A stretch of 7,864 nt of DNA from Desulfuromusa sp. (GCA_029934755.1 JAOZLQ010000108.1:1-7864); one strand, 5' to 3'. Shown: positions 1-6,959, numbered from the stretch's first letter. Notes: generated from the letters alone by a model not told the origin. Numbers and translations: made by a program.

Positions 1-209
1 AGAAAACCGAGTCCAACTGCATAAATTCCGTGCGAAAGAAATACAATACCAACAAGAGCTATTATTTCACGTGGATCGCTCACTCCACCCTCGATTCCTG
101 GGATCGAAAACGTAATAAAGGCTGCTAAAGCTGAGACAACCCCAAAAAATAACATTCTGAGTATATTATTTTTAACTGAGATTCCAACCACGTCATTTTC
201 ATTAAACAT
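1..209 (-). CDS. N-terminal part of an unidentified membrane protein (truncated by window edge)
   Basis: This open frame begins with ATG at 209-207 and runs off the left end of the window, leaving 69 residues. A convincing ribosome binding site (GAGGTG at 222-217, 7 nt spacer) sits in front of it, which is why I accept it as a gene. The visible protein has a short polar N-terminus (about residues 1-16), a hydrophobic segment at about 17-36, a polar loop (PGIEGGVSDPRE, 37-48) and a second hydrophobic segment at about 49-69, so it is an integral inner-membrane protein with at least two spans. It lies 46 bp downstream of the GGDEF-EAL gene, with no terminator visible between them, so it may be the fourth gene of that operon. 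I do not recognise the family. The loop rich in Gly and Pro between two spans would fit several transporter or small multi-span families, and I do not assign one. Confidence 0.7.
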   Translation of the reverse strand, partial: MFNENDVVGISVKNNILRMLFFGVVSALAAFITFSIPGIEGGVSDPREIIALVGIVFLSHGIYAVGLGF

Positions 210-255
210 CAAAAAACACCTCTATTTCGGAAGGAACAGAGATAGCTCAATAAAC
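210..255. other. Short spacer between the GGDEF-EAL gene and the downstream membrane-protein gene
   Basis: 46 bp with no stable hairpin plus T-run and no clear promoter. It holds only the ribosome binding site of the next gene (GAGGTG at 222-217). Read-through transcription from the signalling operon is therefore plausible. Confidence 0.55.
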
Positions 256-3200
256 CTATCCCAGAATTCCCTGTTCCAGCAGTGCACCAACTTCTTCTGC
301 TGGCAGTGGTCGACTGAACAAATATCCCTGCACCTCGTTGCAGCCATGCGATTCAAGAAACTTTCTTTGCTCAGATGTTTCAATCCCCTCACCGGTAATT
401 TGCAAGTTTAAACTATGCCCCATTGCTATAATTGCTTTAGTAATAACTTCTCCATCGGGATTTTCGCCGATATCCCAGACAAAACTACGGTCAATCTTTA
501 AGCGGTTAATTGGCAATTTTTTCAGATAATTCAACGATGAGTGACCAGTGCCAAAATCATCAACCGAGAGTTCAACACCCAGAGCTCTGATCTGGTGAAG
601 AACAGAGATCGATTGTTCCGGATGCTGCATAATAAAACCTTCAGTAATTTCAAGTTCTAATGAGCCGGAAGGGCAACCGGTTTCTAGTAAGATTTTTTCG
701 ACCATCTCCAGTAAATTTTTCTGCTGAATCTGCCTTCCAGACAAATTAACAGCAATTCTGCGGAGCCCAAAGCCCTGCTCTCGCCAAGCTAATAGCTGTT
801 CACATGCCGTCTTTAAGATCCACTCGCCCATTGGGATAATTAAGCCAGTTTCTTCACTTAATGGGATAAAATCATCTGGATAGACCAGACCGAGATCGGG
901 GTGCTGCCAGCGTACCAGAGCTTCCACAGCCACAATATTCCCCCCTGGGAGAGCAACCTGAGGCTGATAATACAAAACCAGTTCGTTCTTCTCCAATGCC
1001 CTACGCAGATGAGTTTCCAATAAAACTTTTTCTATGACCGCTTCAGTGAAATCTGGAGAATAGAGCTGAAAACAATTTTTCCCATTTTCTTTTGCCTTAT
1101 ACATTGCAGTATCGGCATTTTTTAACAGGTTTTCGATATTTTCATAATTTCCATCAAACTCAACAATACCGATACTACCACTGACATAGAGTTCATATTC
1201 ACCAACATAAAATGGTTTCTGCAAACTATCAAGAATTTGCTGAGCCCTAATCCTAGCACCTTGAACACTATGAATAGTTTGTAGAACAACAACAAATTCA
1301 TCACCACCCAAATGAGAAACCGTATCAACATTACGGCTATGTTCCTGAAGACGCCGGGCAACCTCATTGAGGACCTCATCACCAGCATCGTGCCCTAAAC
1401 TGTCATTGATCTTTTTAAAATTATCCAAATCAAGAAACATGACAGCACCACGGTCTCTTTCTCGCTTTGCATGCTGAATAGAATGCTCCAAACGGGCGTA
1501 CAGAAGTAACCGGTTTGGTAGCCCCGTTAGGGGATGGTGATGGGCCTGATACTCAAGTCGTTCTGTTACTGCCACTAAGGAAGTAATATCAGAAAATACC
1601 GCAACGTAGTTGATAGTATTATCTTCATCATTTTCAATAGAACTAATCATTAAAAATTCTGGATAAACTTTACCGTCTTTGTTTTTATTCCATATTTTCC
1701 CACGCCATTGACCTGTTTCTCCTAATTCCTGCCACATTTGCTGGTAAAATTTTTCATCATGTCGACCGGATTGAAGAATCCTGGGATTCTGTCCAACAAC
1801 CTCTGCCTCATCATATCCTGTAATATGGCAAAAGGCCGGGTTTACAGCAAGAATAAGACCCTCTTTATCAGTAATTGTTATCCCCTCAGTGGTACTTTCA
1901 AAAACCTTGGCGGAAAGACGGAGGCGAGACTCCTGTTCACTCATTTCTGTAATATCTCTAGATCTGGAAACAAAACCAGTGACCGTACCATCAGCTTCAA
2001 AATATGGAGTAAAGGTAATATCCATATGGCGTTTCCCCAATTGGGGATAATCTGCCCATACTTTGAAATTCAGGGGTTTTTTCTCAGTAAAAATAATATC
2101 CTGATATTTTAGATAGTTCTGATAACGCTCAACCCCAATAATTTCTTTTGCATGCTTACCAATAATCTCTTCAAGATCACTATTATAATACTCCGCATAA
2201 ACTGAATTGGCAGCGAGAACAATATGATTATGATCAAAAAAAGCTATCAATTCTGTATTTGTTGAGATGATTTGTTCATATTTTTTCAACTTCTCGATAT
2301 ATTTTTCTTGCACAGTAACATCATCCATCAAATGCATTGAGTAGAGATAATTCCCCTCTTGGTCATTGATAACAAAAGACCGTGAACGATAAACCATCTC
2401 TCCGACAGTAATATTTGCCTCTTTTGAACAATATACTTCTTTATCTGTCCTGATGGCTTCAATACAACCAGGTAATGGTTCCTCTTGTTTAGGGAAAAGA
2501 TCCCAATAATAGCGGCCGGAAGCATCGTTCAATGTACACCCAGCCAACTTCAAGTAAGCCTGATTCGCCCTGATGATTTTACCTTCCTGATCATGGAGAA
2601 AAATCGGTGAACTTACAGCGTCAAAAGCATCAGCCCACTGCTTTTCAGAAATTCGCAACTCTTCGGTCCTGACTGCAACCTGATCTTCCAAGGATCGGTT
2701 CAATGCCACAATCTCGGCATGACTTTTTTGCAGGTCATTTTCGGTATGTTGCAATTGCTCGACAGTATTTTCCAATTTATTTTGTGCAAGTAAAATCTGC
2801 CGATAGATAAGTCCGATAAAACCAAAAACACAGAGAATTGTCACAATAACCCAGAGTAATTCGTTCTGTTGATTCTTCTCTTGTGCAACGGTAATTTTTC
2901 TTTGAAAAGCCTGCAATTCCAAATTTGCATCATAAGCAAGCTTATTGGCATTTTCAGTCATTCGCTTAAACTGAGAGTGGATGCTCTTCGAATACGTTCT
3001 CAGCTGCAAACCAGTTTCACTCAGTAACTTGCCCTGTGGTTTTTTCAGCAAACGATTACGCATCACTGTCATATCGATGGTTTGTCTGAATTTTTCTTCC
3101 AGGTCAACCAACTGTGGGCGCAGAGCCAAAACCTCCAGATTATAATGTTGCTTGTTTTTCGGAAAATAAGTAATCAAGAAAGATGAGGTATCTTTATCCG

Positions 3201-3555
3201 GCAGGTTCAGAGACATTCCAGCGGATAGAGTTCCACCTTCGGAAAGAATGTTTAACACGGTATGTATTTCAGCAGTGATCTGCAGGACTTCATCCAGCAA
3301 AAACTTCTGGCGCTCCAGATCTGCCGAAACAATAATCATGTAAAAATATGTAGAAACTTCCCGCAGATCGCTAACAATCCGTTCGCCTAAATCCTTTTTT
3401 GCTGTCACATTTTGAATTTGCAGATCAATTTTTTGCTCAAAGGAGTGAAGATTATTCTGACGTATGAACATCAGTGAAAAACCGGCCAGAACAACACTGA
3501 AAGTCAATATCAGAGAAAGCATGCCACGCACAAAATAACTGGATCGACTGCCCAT
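256..3555 (-). CDS. Membrane-bound PAS-PAS-PAS-GGDEF-EAL cyclic-di-GMP signalling protein
   Basis: Predicted bifunctional c-di-GMP protein of 1,099 aa: GGDEF domains make c-di-GMP from two GTP and EAL domains hydrolyse it to pGpG. Order: transmembrane segment (about 9-31), periplasmic, mostly helical region (32-232), second transmembrane segment (233-255), coiled coil (256-300), PAS1 (about 302-415), PAS2 (421-538), PAS3 (546-660), GGDEF (about 664-835), EAL (about 843-1092). The GGDEF motif is intact at 750-754, with a product-inhibition I-site RNVD at 741-744. Two usually conserved positions are His instead: the Asp of the DPLTGLPNR signature (H674) and the Arg just before LGGDEF (H748). 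The EAL side looks complete: EAL 878-880, N937, E969/E972, DDFGTG 999-1004, K1020, E1056/E1059 and Q1076. The ATG follows the stop of the binding-protein gene by only 3 nt, and its ribosome binding site (GGAG at 3567-3564, 8-nt spacer) lies inside that gene, pointing to coupled expression. Phosphodiesterase activity seems likely; cyclase activity is less certain. Confidence 0.95.
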   Translation of the reverse strand: MGSRSSYFVRGMLSLILTFSVVLAGFSLMFIRQNNLHSFEQKIDLQIQNVTAKKDLGERIVSDLREVSTYFYMIIVSADLERQKFLLDEVLQITAEIHTVLNILSEGGTLSAGMSLNLPDKDTSSFLITYFPKNKQHYNLEVLALRPQLVDLEEKFRQTIDMTVMRNRLLKKPQGKLLSETGLQLRTYSKSIHSQFKRMTENANKLAYDANLELQAFQRKITVAQEKNQQNELLWVIVTILCVFGFIGLIYRQILLAQNKLENTVEQLQHTENDLQKSHAEIVALNRSLEDQVAVRTEELRISEKQWADAFDAVSSPIFLHDQEGKIIRANQAYLKLAGCTLNDASGRYYWDLFPKQEEPLPGCIEAIRTDKEVYCSKEANITVGEMVYRSRSFVINDQEGNYLYSMHLMDDVTVQEKYIEKLKKYEQIISTNTELIAFFDHNHIVLAANSVYAEYYNSDLEEIIGKHAKEIIGVERYQNYLKYQDIIFTEKKPLNFKVWADYPQLGKRHMDITFTPYFEADGTVTGFVSRSRDITEMSEQESRLRLSAKVFESTTEGITITDKEGLILAVNPAFCHITGYDEAEVVGQNPRILQSGRHDEKFYQQMWQELGETGQWRGKIWNKNKDGKVYPEFLMISSIENDEDNTINYVAVFSDITSLVAVTERLEYQAHHHPLTGLPNRLLLYARLEHSIQHAKRERDRGAVMFLDLDNFKKINDSLGHDAGDEVLNEVARRLQEHSRNVDTVSHLGGDEFVVVLQTIHSVQGARIRAQQILDSLQKPFYVGEYELYVSGSIGIVEFDGNYENIENLLKNADTAMYKAKENGKNCFQLYSPDFTEAVIEKVLLETHLRRALEKNELVLYYQPQVALPGGNIVAVEALVRWQHPDLGLVYPDDFIPLSEETGLIIPMGEWILKTACEQLLAWREQGFGLRRIAVNLSGRQIQQKNLLEMVEKILLETGCPSGSLELEITEGFIMQHPEQSISVLHQIRALGVELSVDDFGTGHSSLNYLKKLPINRLKIDRSFVWDIGENPDGEVITKAIIAMGHSLNLQITGEGIETSEQRKFLESHGCNEVQGYLFSRPLPAEEVGALLEQGILG

Positions 3556-3558
3556 GTT

Positions 3559-4380
3559 CTATTCTCCGAACCCGGAACGCGAGAGAAGGGATTGCCCTTC
3601 ATCTGAACCCACCACTGCCATAAAGCGCTGGGCCAACATTGGGTAATGAGAAGTTTTCAACAGGCCAAGAATCAACTCATGGGGAGGGGCAATTGCTTCA
3701 TCTAAGCGCAAAACATCAACGGCTGCACTATTGTTATCCCTCATTGCTGCTGCATACCAATTGATCGTTAAATCGGCACGGTTACTTTTGATCGTACTCA
3801 CAAGATCTTTCGAGTCGGTCGCCAGAAAAATGACCTGTTCAACAGCCTTTCGATAACTCACTTCTGTAGCAAGGATTATTTTTGTTTCTCTGCCGATTGA
3901 GCCGCTCTCAGAAGCTCCCAGTACGGTGCGATATTTGCCATTAGTGAAATTATTCAAGTCAGCGATGATATTTAAAGGATTGCCTTTTGCGACCAGAAGT
4001 ACTGCTCGATTGAATCCAATTGAACTAGACTCTACAACTGTTCCCTCCGCCTGGCATTTTTCAATATAGCTTTCACTGCCGGGGAGAAAGAGGTCTCCCA
4101 CCTGATTAATCTGAATGCTGCGATATAAACTTCCCGACCCATCCTTAATAATTTTGACGACGCAATTTTCCCGTTGCTCAAAAATATCGGCAAGTTCACG
4201 AACCGCAGGAGCCATAGTGGTGCCACAGTAAATCAGCAATTCCTTTTTACTCGCTTCTTCCAGTGTCGGGCTTTTGCAGCCAAAAAGAGCACAGCTACAA
4301 AATAAAAGAATGAGGGCTGTAACGATTACAGCCCTCACCCCGCTAGTAAATAATTTAAAATTTACCAAATCCATCATCAT
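3559..4380 (-). CDS. ModA-like periplasmic substrate-binding lipoprotein, orphan (no transporter genes beside it)
   Basis: 273-aa type II periplasmic binding protein, similar in layout to molybdate-type (ModA/SBP_bac_11) proteins. A signal peptide (hydrophobic core about 17-34) ends in a lipobox, ALFGC, giving a predicted lipidated Cys35. The mature domain starts with ELLIYCGTTM (47-56) and continues with the phosphate-loop-like DGSGSL (80-85), GDLFLPGSE (95-103) and GFNRAVLLVAKGNP (122-135), all matching the order of ModA family blocks. Ser/Thr at 54-55 and Ser82/84 are candidate oxyanion contacts. No permease or ATPase gene is next to it. Instead it lies between a chemoreceptor gene, which it overlaps by 26 bp, and a GGDEF-EAL gene 3 bp away, so a sensory rather than transport role is inferred. 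The start could be any of three consecutive ATGs (4380, 4377, 4374), all with only a weak upstream SD. A GTG at 4338 would give a shorter, more typical lipoprotein leader but has no better SD. The ligand cannot be named. Confidence 0.88.
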   Translation of the reverse strand: MMMDLVNFKLFTSGVRAVIVTALILLFCSCALFGCKSPTLEEASKKELLIYCGTTMAPAVRELADIFEQRENCVVKIIKDGSGSLYRSIQINQVGDLFLPGSESYIEKCQAEGTVVESSSIGFNRAVLLVAKGNPLNIIADLNNFTNGKYRTVLGASESGSIGRETKIILATEVSYRKAVEQVIFLATDSKDLVSTIKSNRADLTINWYAAAMRDNNSAAVDVLRLDEAIAPPHELILGLLKTSHYPMLAQRFMAVVGSDEGQSLLSRSGFGE

Positions 4381-6640
4381 CCAATTTCATCTCAAGATTA
4401 GCAGAAGCAGTATTAATATCAGCCCATCCGGATGGTTCTACCACCGGAGCCTGAATTGGTGACGTCAATTGTTGAGCTGCCATCCCCACCGGAGCACTAA
4501 ACTGATTCTGTTGGCTATTGGCCAAAGTAAACCGGCTGAGCATGTGTTTCAAATGTGCCGCCTGACTCGACAATTCTTCTGCTGAAGCAGCTGATTCCTC
4601 TGCTGTTGCCGTACTTTGTTGCACTGCAGAGTCAATCTGCCCTAAGCCTTGGTTGATCTGTGAAATACCTTGGGCCTGTTCATTACTTGAGGCGGCAATC
4701 TCAGCGACGAGATCAGTAACTTTAGTAATCGCTCCGACAATTTCTTCCAGAGCTTCGGAAGTTTTTTCTGCAATCTGGGCACCATTCTTGGTTTTTGCTA
4801 CCGACCCATCGATTAATTGAGCTGTTTCCTCAGCAGCCTTAGAACTTCTTGCTGCAAGGTTGCGTACCTCTTCAGCGACAACCGCAAATCCTTTACCATG
4901 CTGTCCGGCACGTGCCGCTTCAACCGCAGCATTGAGAGCCAGCAGATTGGTCTGAAAGGCAATTTCATCGATAACTTTGATAATTTTACTGATATTCTGA
5001 CCAGCATCATCAATTTCGCTCATGGCGATAACCATTTCACCCATCCGCTCGCTTCCAACTTGAGCCGCATTCTGAGCACTCGTAGCTAACTGACTTGCTT
5101 CACCGGCATTTGCAGCACTCTGCTGAGTCTGACTTCCAATTTCGTTCATGGAACTACTTATTTCTTCAAGCGAAGCCGCTGACTCAGTCGCTCCTTGCGA
5201 CAAGGCTTGTGCTGTATCAGAAACCTGCTGGCTACCCGAATCAATCTGATCTGACGCGTTGTGAACTTCACCAAGGATATCATTCAGATTTGCTACCATT
5301 TCCTGAAATGCTTTCCCCATAGCGTCACGATCCGATGCCACAGACACCTGTAATTGAAGATTCCCGTTGGCAATTTGGATCGCCTCCTCAGATTTACCTT
5401 TAAGACTGTCAATCATTGAATTTATCGCGTCCGAAAGTTCACCAACTTCGTCCTTACTCTGATATTCAACAGATTCTGTGAGATCACCCAGAGCAATTTT
5501 TTGCGCTGCAGCAACAGTCATTTGCAATGGACCAATCAAAATTTTTGTGATGTAGAAAATTGTTAAAATAATAATAAGCACCAGCACCAGTCCGCCACCT
5601 GCAAAGCGCCAATTGACAGTATTTAACGTCTGCCTTCCGGATTCTTCAATCTGAGCAGCAAGTGCTTCAACTTCAGACATGTCATAAACCAGCACCATCA
5701 CCCCGGCAACCTTTCCGGAAAAATCAGGAACGGGGAATGATGAAATAAACTTATCTCCGACAATCTGTAGTTTTTCTTCAATACGTCCAGAATCCAAAAT
5801 AGCCGCGGTAATGATCGTGTTGGTCAACGTCGGATTGGTTGATGAAGTGAATACATATTTGCCATTCAGTACCGGGTTCTTTTTAGGATCCTGTAATTTT
5901 GTCGCAATTGGCAGCAAATCAGACAACATGTAAACGGCAATTTGATAGCTATTGCCAATATGATTGGCTTTTAAAACATCCGCGAATGGCAGCAAAATTT
6001 CACAAGAGCCAAGATGTTCTCCTGTTACTCCGGTTATTGCCGAAAGACCACGCAATGCAAAACCACCGCGACCAACCTCTATTCCACTTAATGACTTATG
6101 ACTACCTTGATTTATTTCAACCACGGTTTGACGGAAGGAGGTCAAATCATCTGAAATATCAACTTTTTTCCCATCCCGCTTAGCTTGCCATCCATCCCGC
6201 CATAGGCGTACCAGACTACGACCGTTCGGCAAATGGAAATGAATATTGAATGATTTTTCTCCCGTTTGCTTTTTAAATCCCTCAACATATGGAATCATCA
6301 CTTCACGCAATTGTTCACGTCCCAATTGCATAATCGGATCGGACTCATCAGTCATATCTCCAGATAAAGCCAATTTATAAGCACTTTGTACCTCTGGAAC
6401 TTGTGAGAACAAAGCCGCCTGTTTCAAGGCCACATCACCCAGCTGATTGATGCTATCGTAAATACTTTCTTTACGAGCTTTTGCCTGTTCAGACAAAACG
6501 TCGTGCGCATAATCCATAAAGGATGTTTCCTCTTCATTTATCAGCCCACTCACCGTCATGTTGATTGAAGCAACAGCAATAAGAACAGATAAAATAACCA
6601 TCCCGACAATTGGCACAATAAATTTTCCACGAATTTTCAT
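4355..6640 (-). CDS. Methyl-accepting chemotaxis protein with periplasmic dCache-type sensor
   Basis: Chemoreceptor of 761 aa that would signal through CheW/CheA. Layout: transmembrane segment 8-29; periplasmic sensor about 35-330; transmembrane segment 346-366; HAMP about 367-420 with a possible second HAMP-like unit to about 455; cytoplasmic signalling coiled coil about 460-705; flexible Gln/Pro-rich linker; C-terminus LDDDGFGKF. The sensor carries FHLPNGRSLVRLWRDG (135-150), DDLTSFR (164-170) and GIEVGRGGFALRG (186-198), which I recognise as the dCache_3 pattern. The hairpin tip EIAFQTNLLALNAAVEAARAG (from 559) is canonical. As far as I can align from memory, the signalling domain is colinear without gaps with E. 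coli Tsr, so it may be of the 36H class. The frame stays open to 6763, but I place the start at 6640 (or the adjacent ATG at 6643) because a strong GGGGAGG lies at 6653-6647. The first transmembrane segment then begins normally, and the 41-residue extension looks non-coding. First gene of the signalling operon. Confidence 0.95.
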   Translation of the reverse strand: MKIRGKFIVPIVGMVILSVLIAVASINMTVSGLINEEETSFMDYAHDVLSEQAKARKESIYDSINQLGDVALKQAALFSQVPEVQSAYKLALSGDMTDESDPIMQLGREQLREVMIPYVEGFKKQTGEKSFNIHFHLPNGRSLVRLWRDGWQAKRDGKKVDISDDLTSFRQTVVEINQGSHKSLSGIEVGRGGFALRGLSAITGVTGEHLGSCEILLPFADVLKANHIGNSYQIAVYMLSDLLPIATKLQDPKKNPVLNGKYVFTSSTNPTLTNTIITAAILDSGRIEEKLQIVGDKFISSFPVPDFSGKVAGVMVLVYDMSEVEALAAQIEESGRQTLNTVNWRFAGGGLVLVLIIILTIFYITKILIGPLQMTVAAAQKIALGDLTESVEYQSKDEVGELSDAINSMIDSLKGKSEEAIQIANGNLQLQVSVASDRDAMGKAFQEMVANLNDILGEVHNASDQIDSGSQQVSDTAQALSQGATESAASLEEISSSMNEIGSQTQQSAANAGEASQLATSAQNAAQVGSERMGEMVIAMSEIDDAGQNISKIIKVIDEIAFQTNLLALNAAVEAARAGQHGKGFAVVAEEVRNLAARSSKAAEETAQLIDGSVAKTKNGAQIAEKTSEALEEIVGAITKVTDLVAEIAASSNEQAQGISQINQGLGQIDSAVQQSTATAEESAASAEELSSQAAHLKHMLSRFTLANSQQNQFSAPVGMAAQQLTSPIQAPVVEPSGWADINTASANLEMKLDDDGFGKF

Positions 6641-6646
6641 CATCAA

Positions 6647-6653
6647 CCTCCCC
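6647..6653 (-). promoter_or_regulatory. Strong Shine-Dalgarno sequence that decides the chemoreceptor start
   Basis: GGGGAGG on the minus strand, followed by TTG and then two consecutive ATG codons (6643 and 6640). Spacing to the second ATG is 6 nt, close to ideal; to the first it is 3 nt. This is the strongest ribosome binding site in the window and rules out the upstream start at 6763. Confidence 0.85.
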
Positions 6654-6724
6654 GAGAAGCAGTCCGTCCGAGATAAATACCTAAATTCAAAGCCTATTCG
6701 TAAAAATAAATAGAAATTGACTCC

Positions 6725-6754
6725 AATGTATCCATGTTCTGCAGAAGTTAACAA
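6725..6754 (-). promoter_or_regulatory. Weak candidate sigma70-type promoter for the chemoreceptor operon
   Basis: On the minus strand TTGTTA (6754-6749) and TACATT (6730-6725) are separated by 18 nt; each matches four of six consensus positions. Transcription would start near 6718 and give a leader of about 75 nt. AT-rich sequence lies just upstream. Matches of this quality arise often in AT-rich DNA, so this is only the best candidate seen. I found no FliA (sigma28) or sigma54 consensus. Confidence 0.25.
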
Positions 6755-6758
6755 AAAA

Positions 6759-6773
6759 ATCACAAAGTATGAT
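6759..6773 (-). terminator. Possible weak intrinsic terminator (AT-rich hairpin with T-run)
   Basis: On the minus strand ATCATA-CTT-TGTGAT can fold into a 6-bp stem with a 3-nt loop (one G-C pair, one G-U pair), followed directly by seven Ts. A T-run also follows in the plus direction, so it could act both ways. The stem is too AT-rich to be convincing, and it lies nearly 190 bp after the DtxR-like gene's stop codon. Confidence 0.2.
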
Positions 6774-6849
6774 AGTTTTTTAATATTAAATAATTAACAA
6801 AGATGGGTAGGTTATTGACTGGGGAAAGAATGTGGCAAACCTCACCGAA

Positions 6850-6874
6850 AGCTCCAAGCGTCATCAATGGAGCT
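6850..6874. repeat. Inverted repeat: 7-bp stem, 11-nt loop
   Basis: AGCTCCA at 6850-6856 is the exact reverse complement of TGGAGCT at 6868-6874, with AGCGTCATCAA between them. No T-run follows on either strand, so it does not look like an intrinsic terminator. It is only 4 bp from the 16-bp palindrome, so it may belong to the same regulatory patch. Confidence 0.6.
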
Positions 6875-6878
6875 CAGA

Positions 6879-6894
6879 ATCAGTGTACACTGAT
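6879..6894. promoter_or_regulatory. Perfect 16-bp palindrome, candidate operator
   Basis: ATCAGTGTACACTGAT is a perfect, gapless dyad. Such a site fits a dimeric DNA-binding protein, or as RNA a 6-bp hairpin with a GUAC loop. The second 8-bp palindrome GACATGTC follows at 6897-6904. It lies about 65 bp past the stop codon of the DtxR-like gene and about 240 bp before the chemoreceptor start. That is far for a classical operator at the promoter candidate I found, so either the true promoter is further upstream or the dyad serves another purpose. It does not resemble the usual DtxR/IdeR or Fur box words that I can recall. Confidence 0.5.
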
Positions 6895-6959
6895 ATGACA
6901 TGTCTGAATGGAATCAAGAAAACTATGGGGGGTCCCAAAATATAAATTTGGATTTAGGG

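Larger units (their letters stand above)
6641..6959. other. 319-bp intergenic region between the metalloregulator and the signalling operon
   Basis: I see no credible coding frame here. Reading in the minus direction it holds, in order, a possible imperfect hairpin just after the DtxR-like stop (CCCTAAAT paired with ATTTTGGG, one mismatch, no T-run), the short palindrome GACATGTC, the perfect 16-bp palindrome, a 7-bp-stem hairpin, a low-complexity AT tract including TTTAATATTAAA (6779-6790), the weak promoter candidate, and the strong SD of the chemoreceptor gene. It therefore probably contains both the end of the iron-related transcript and the promoter and operator of the signalling operon. 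Confidence 0.6.

Noticed and set aside
1122..1388. 88-aa minus-strand frame inside the GGDEF region
   Set aside because: Out-of-frame shadow of the GGDEF domain; its residues come from reading the conserved domain one base off, and no SD supports it.
1738..2112. 124-aa plus-strand frame opposite the PAS region
   Set aside because: Antisense to well-supported PAS domains, with no recognisable domain; typical chance frame in moderately AT-rich DNA.
4817..5322. Two plus-strand frames (90 and 75 aa) opposite the chemoreceptor signalling domain
   Set aside because: Antisense to a highly conserved coiled coil, whose biased codons leave the opposite strand open. No SD or family match.
5899..6183. 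94-aa plus-strand frame opposite the Cache sensor
   Set aside because: Antisense to the recognisable dCache motifs; low-quality composition rich in His and Gln, with no supporting signals.
6641..6763. N-terminal extension of the chemoreceptor frame by 41 residues to an ATG-type start at 6763
   Set aside because: The extension has no SD, an unusual composition, and would put an extra segment before a normal first transmembrane helix. The GGGGAGG at 6653-6647 with ATGs at 6643/6640 is far better.
6831..6870. Plus-strand words GGCAAACC...GAAA resembling the start of a c-di-GMP-I (GEMM) riboswitch
   Set aside because: The conserved GGGACGCAAAGC-type segment and the second stem are missing, and the orientation points away from the signalling genes, towards the 3' end of the regulator gene. 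A covariance-model search of 6781-6959 on both strands would settle it.
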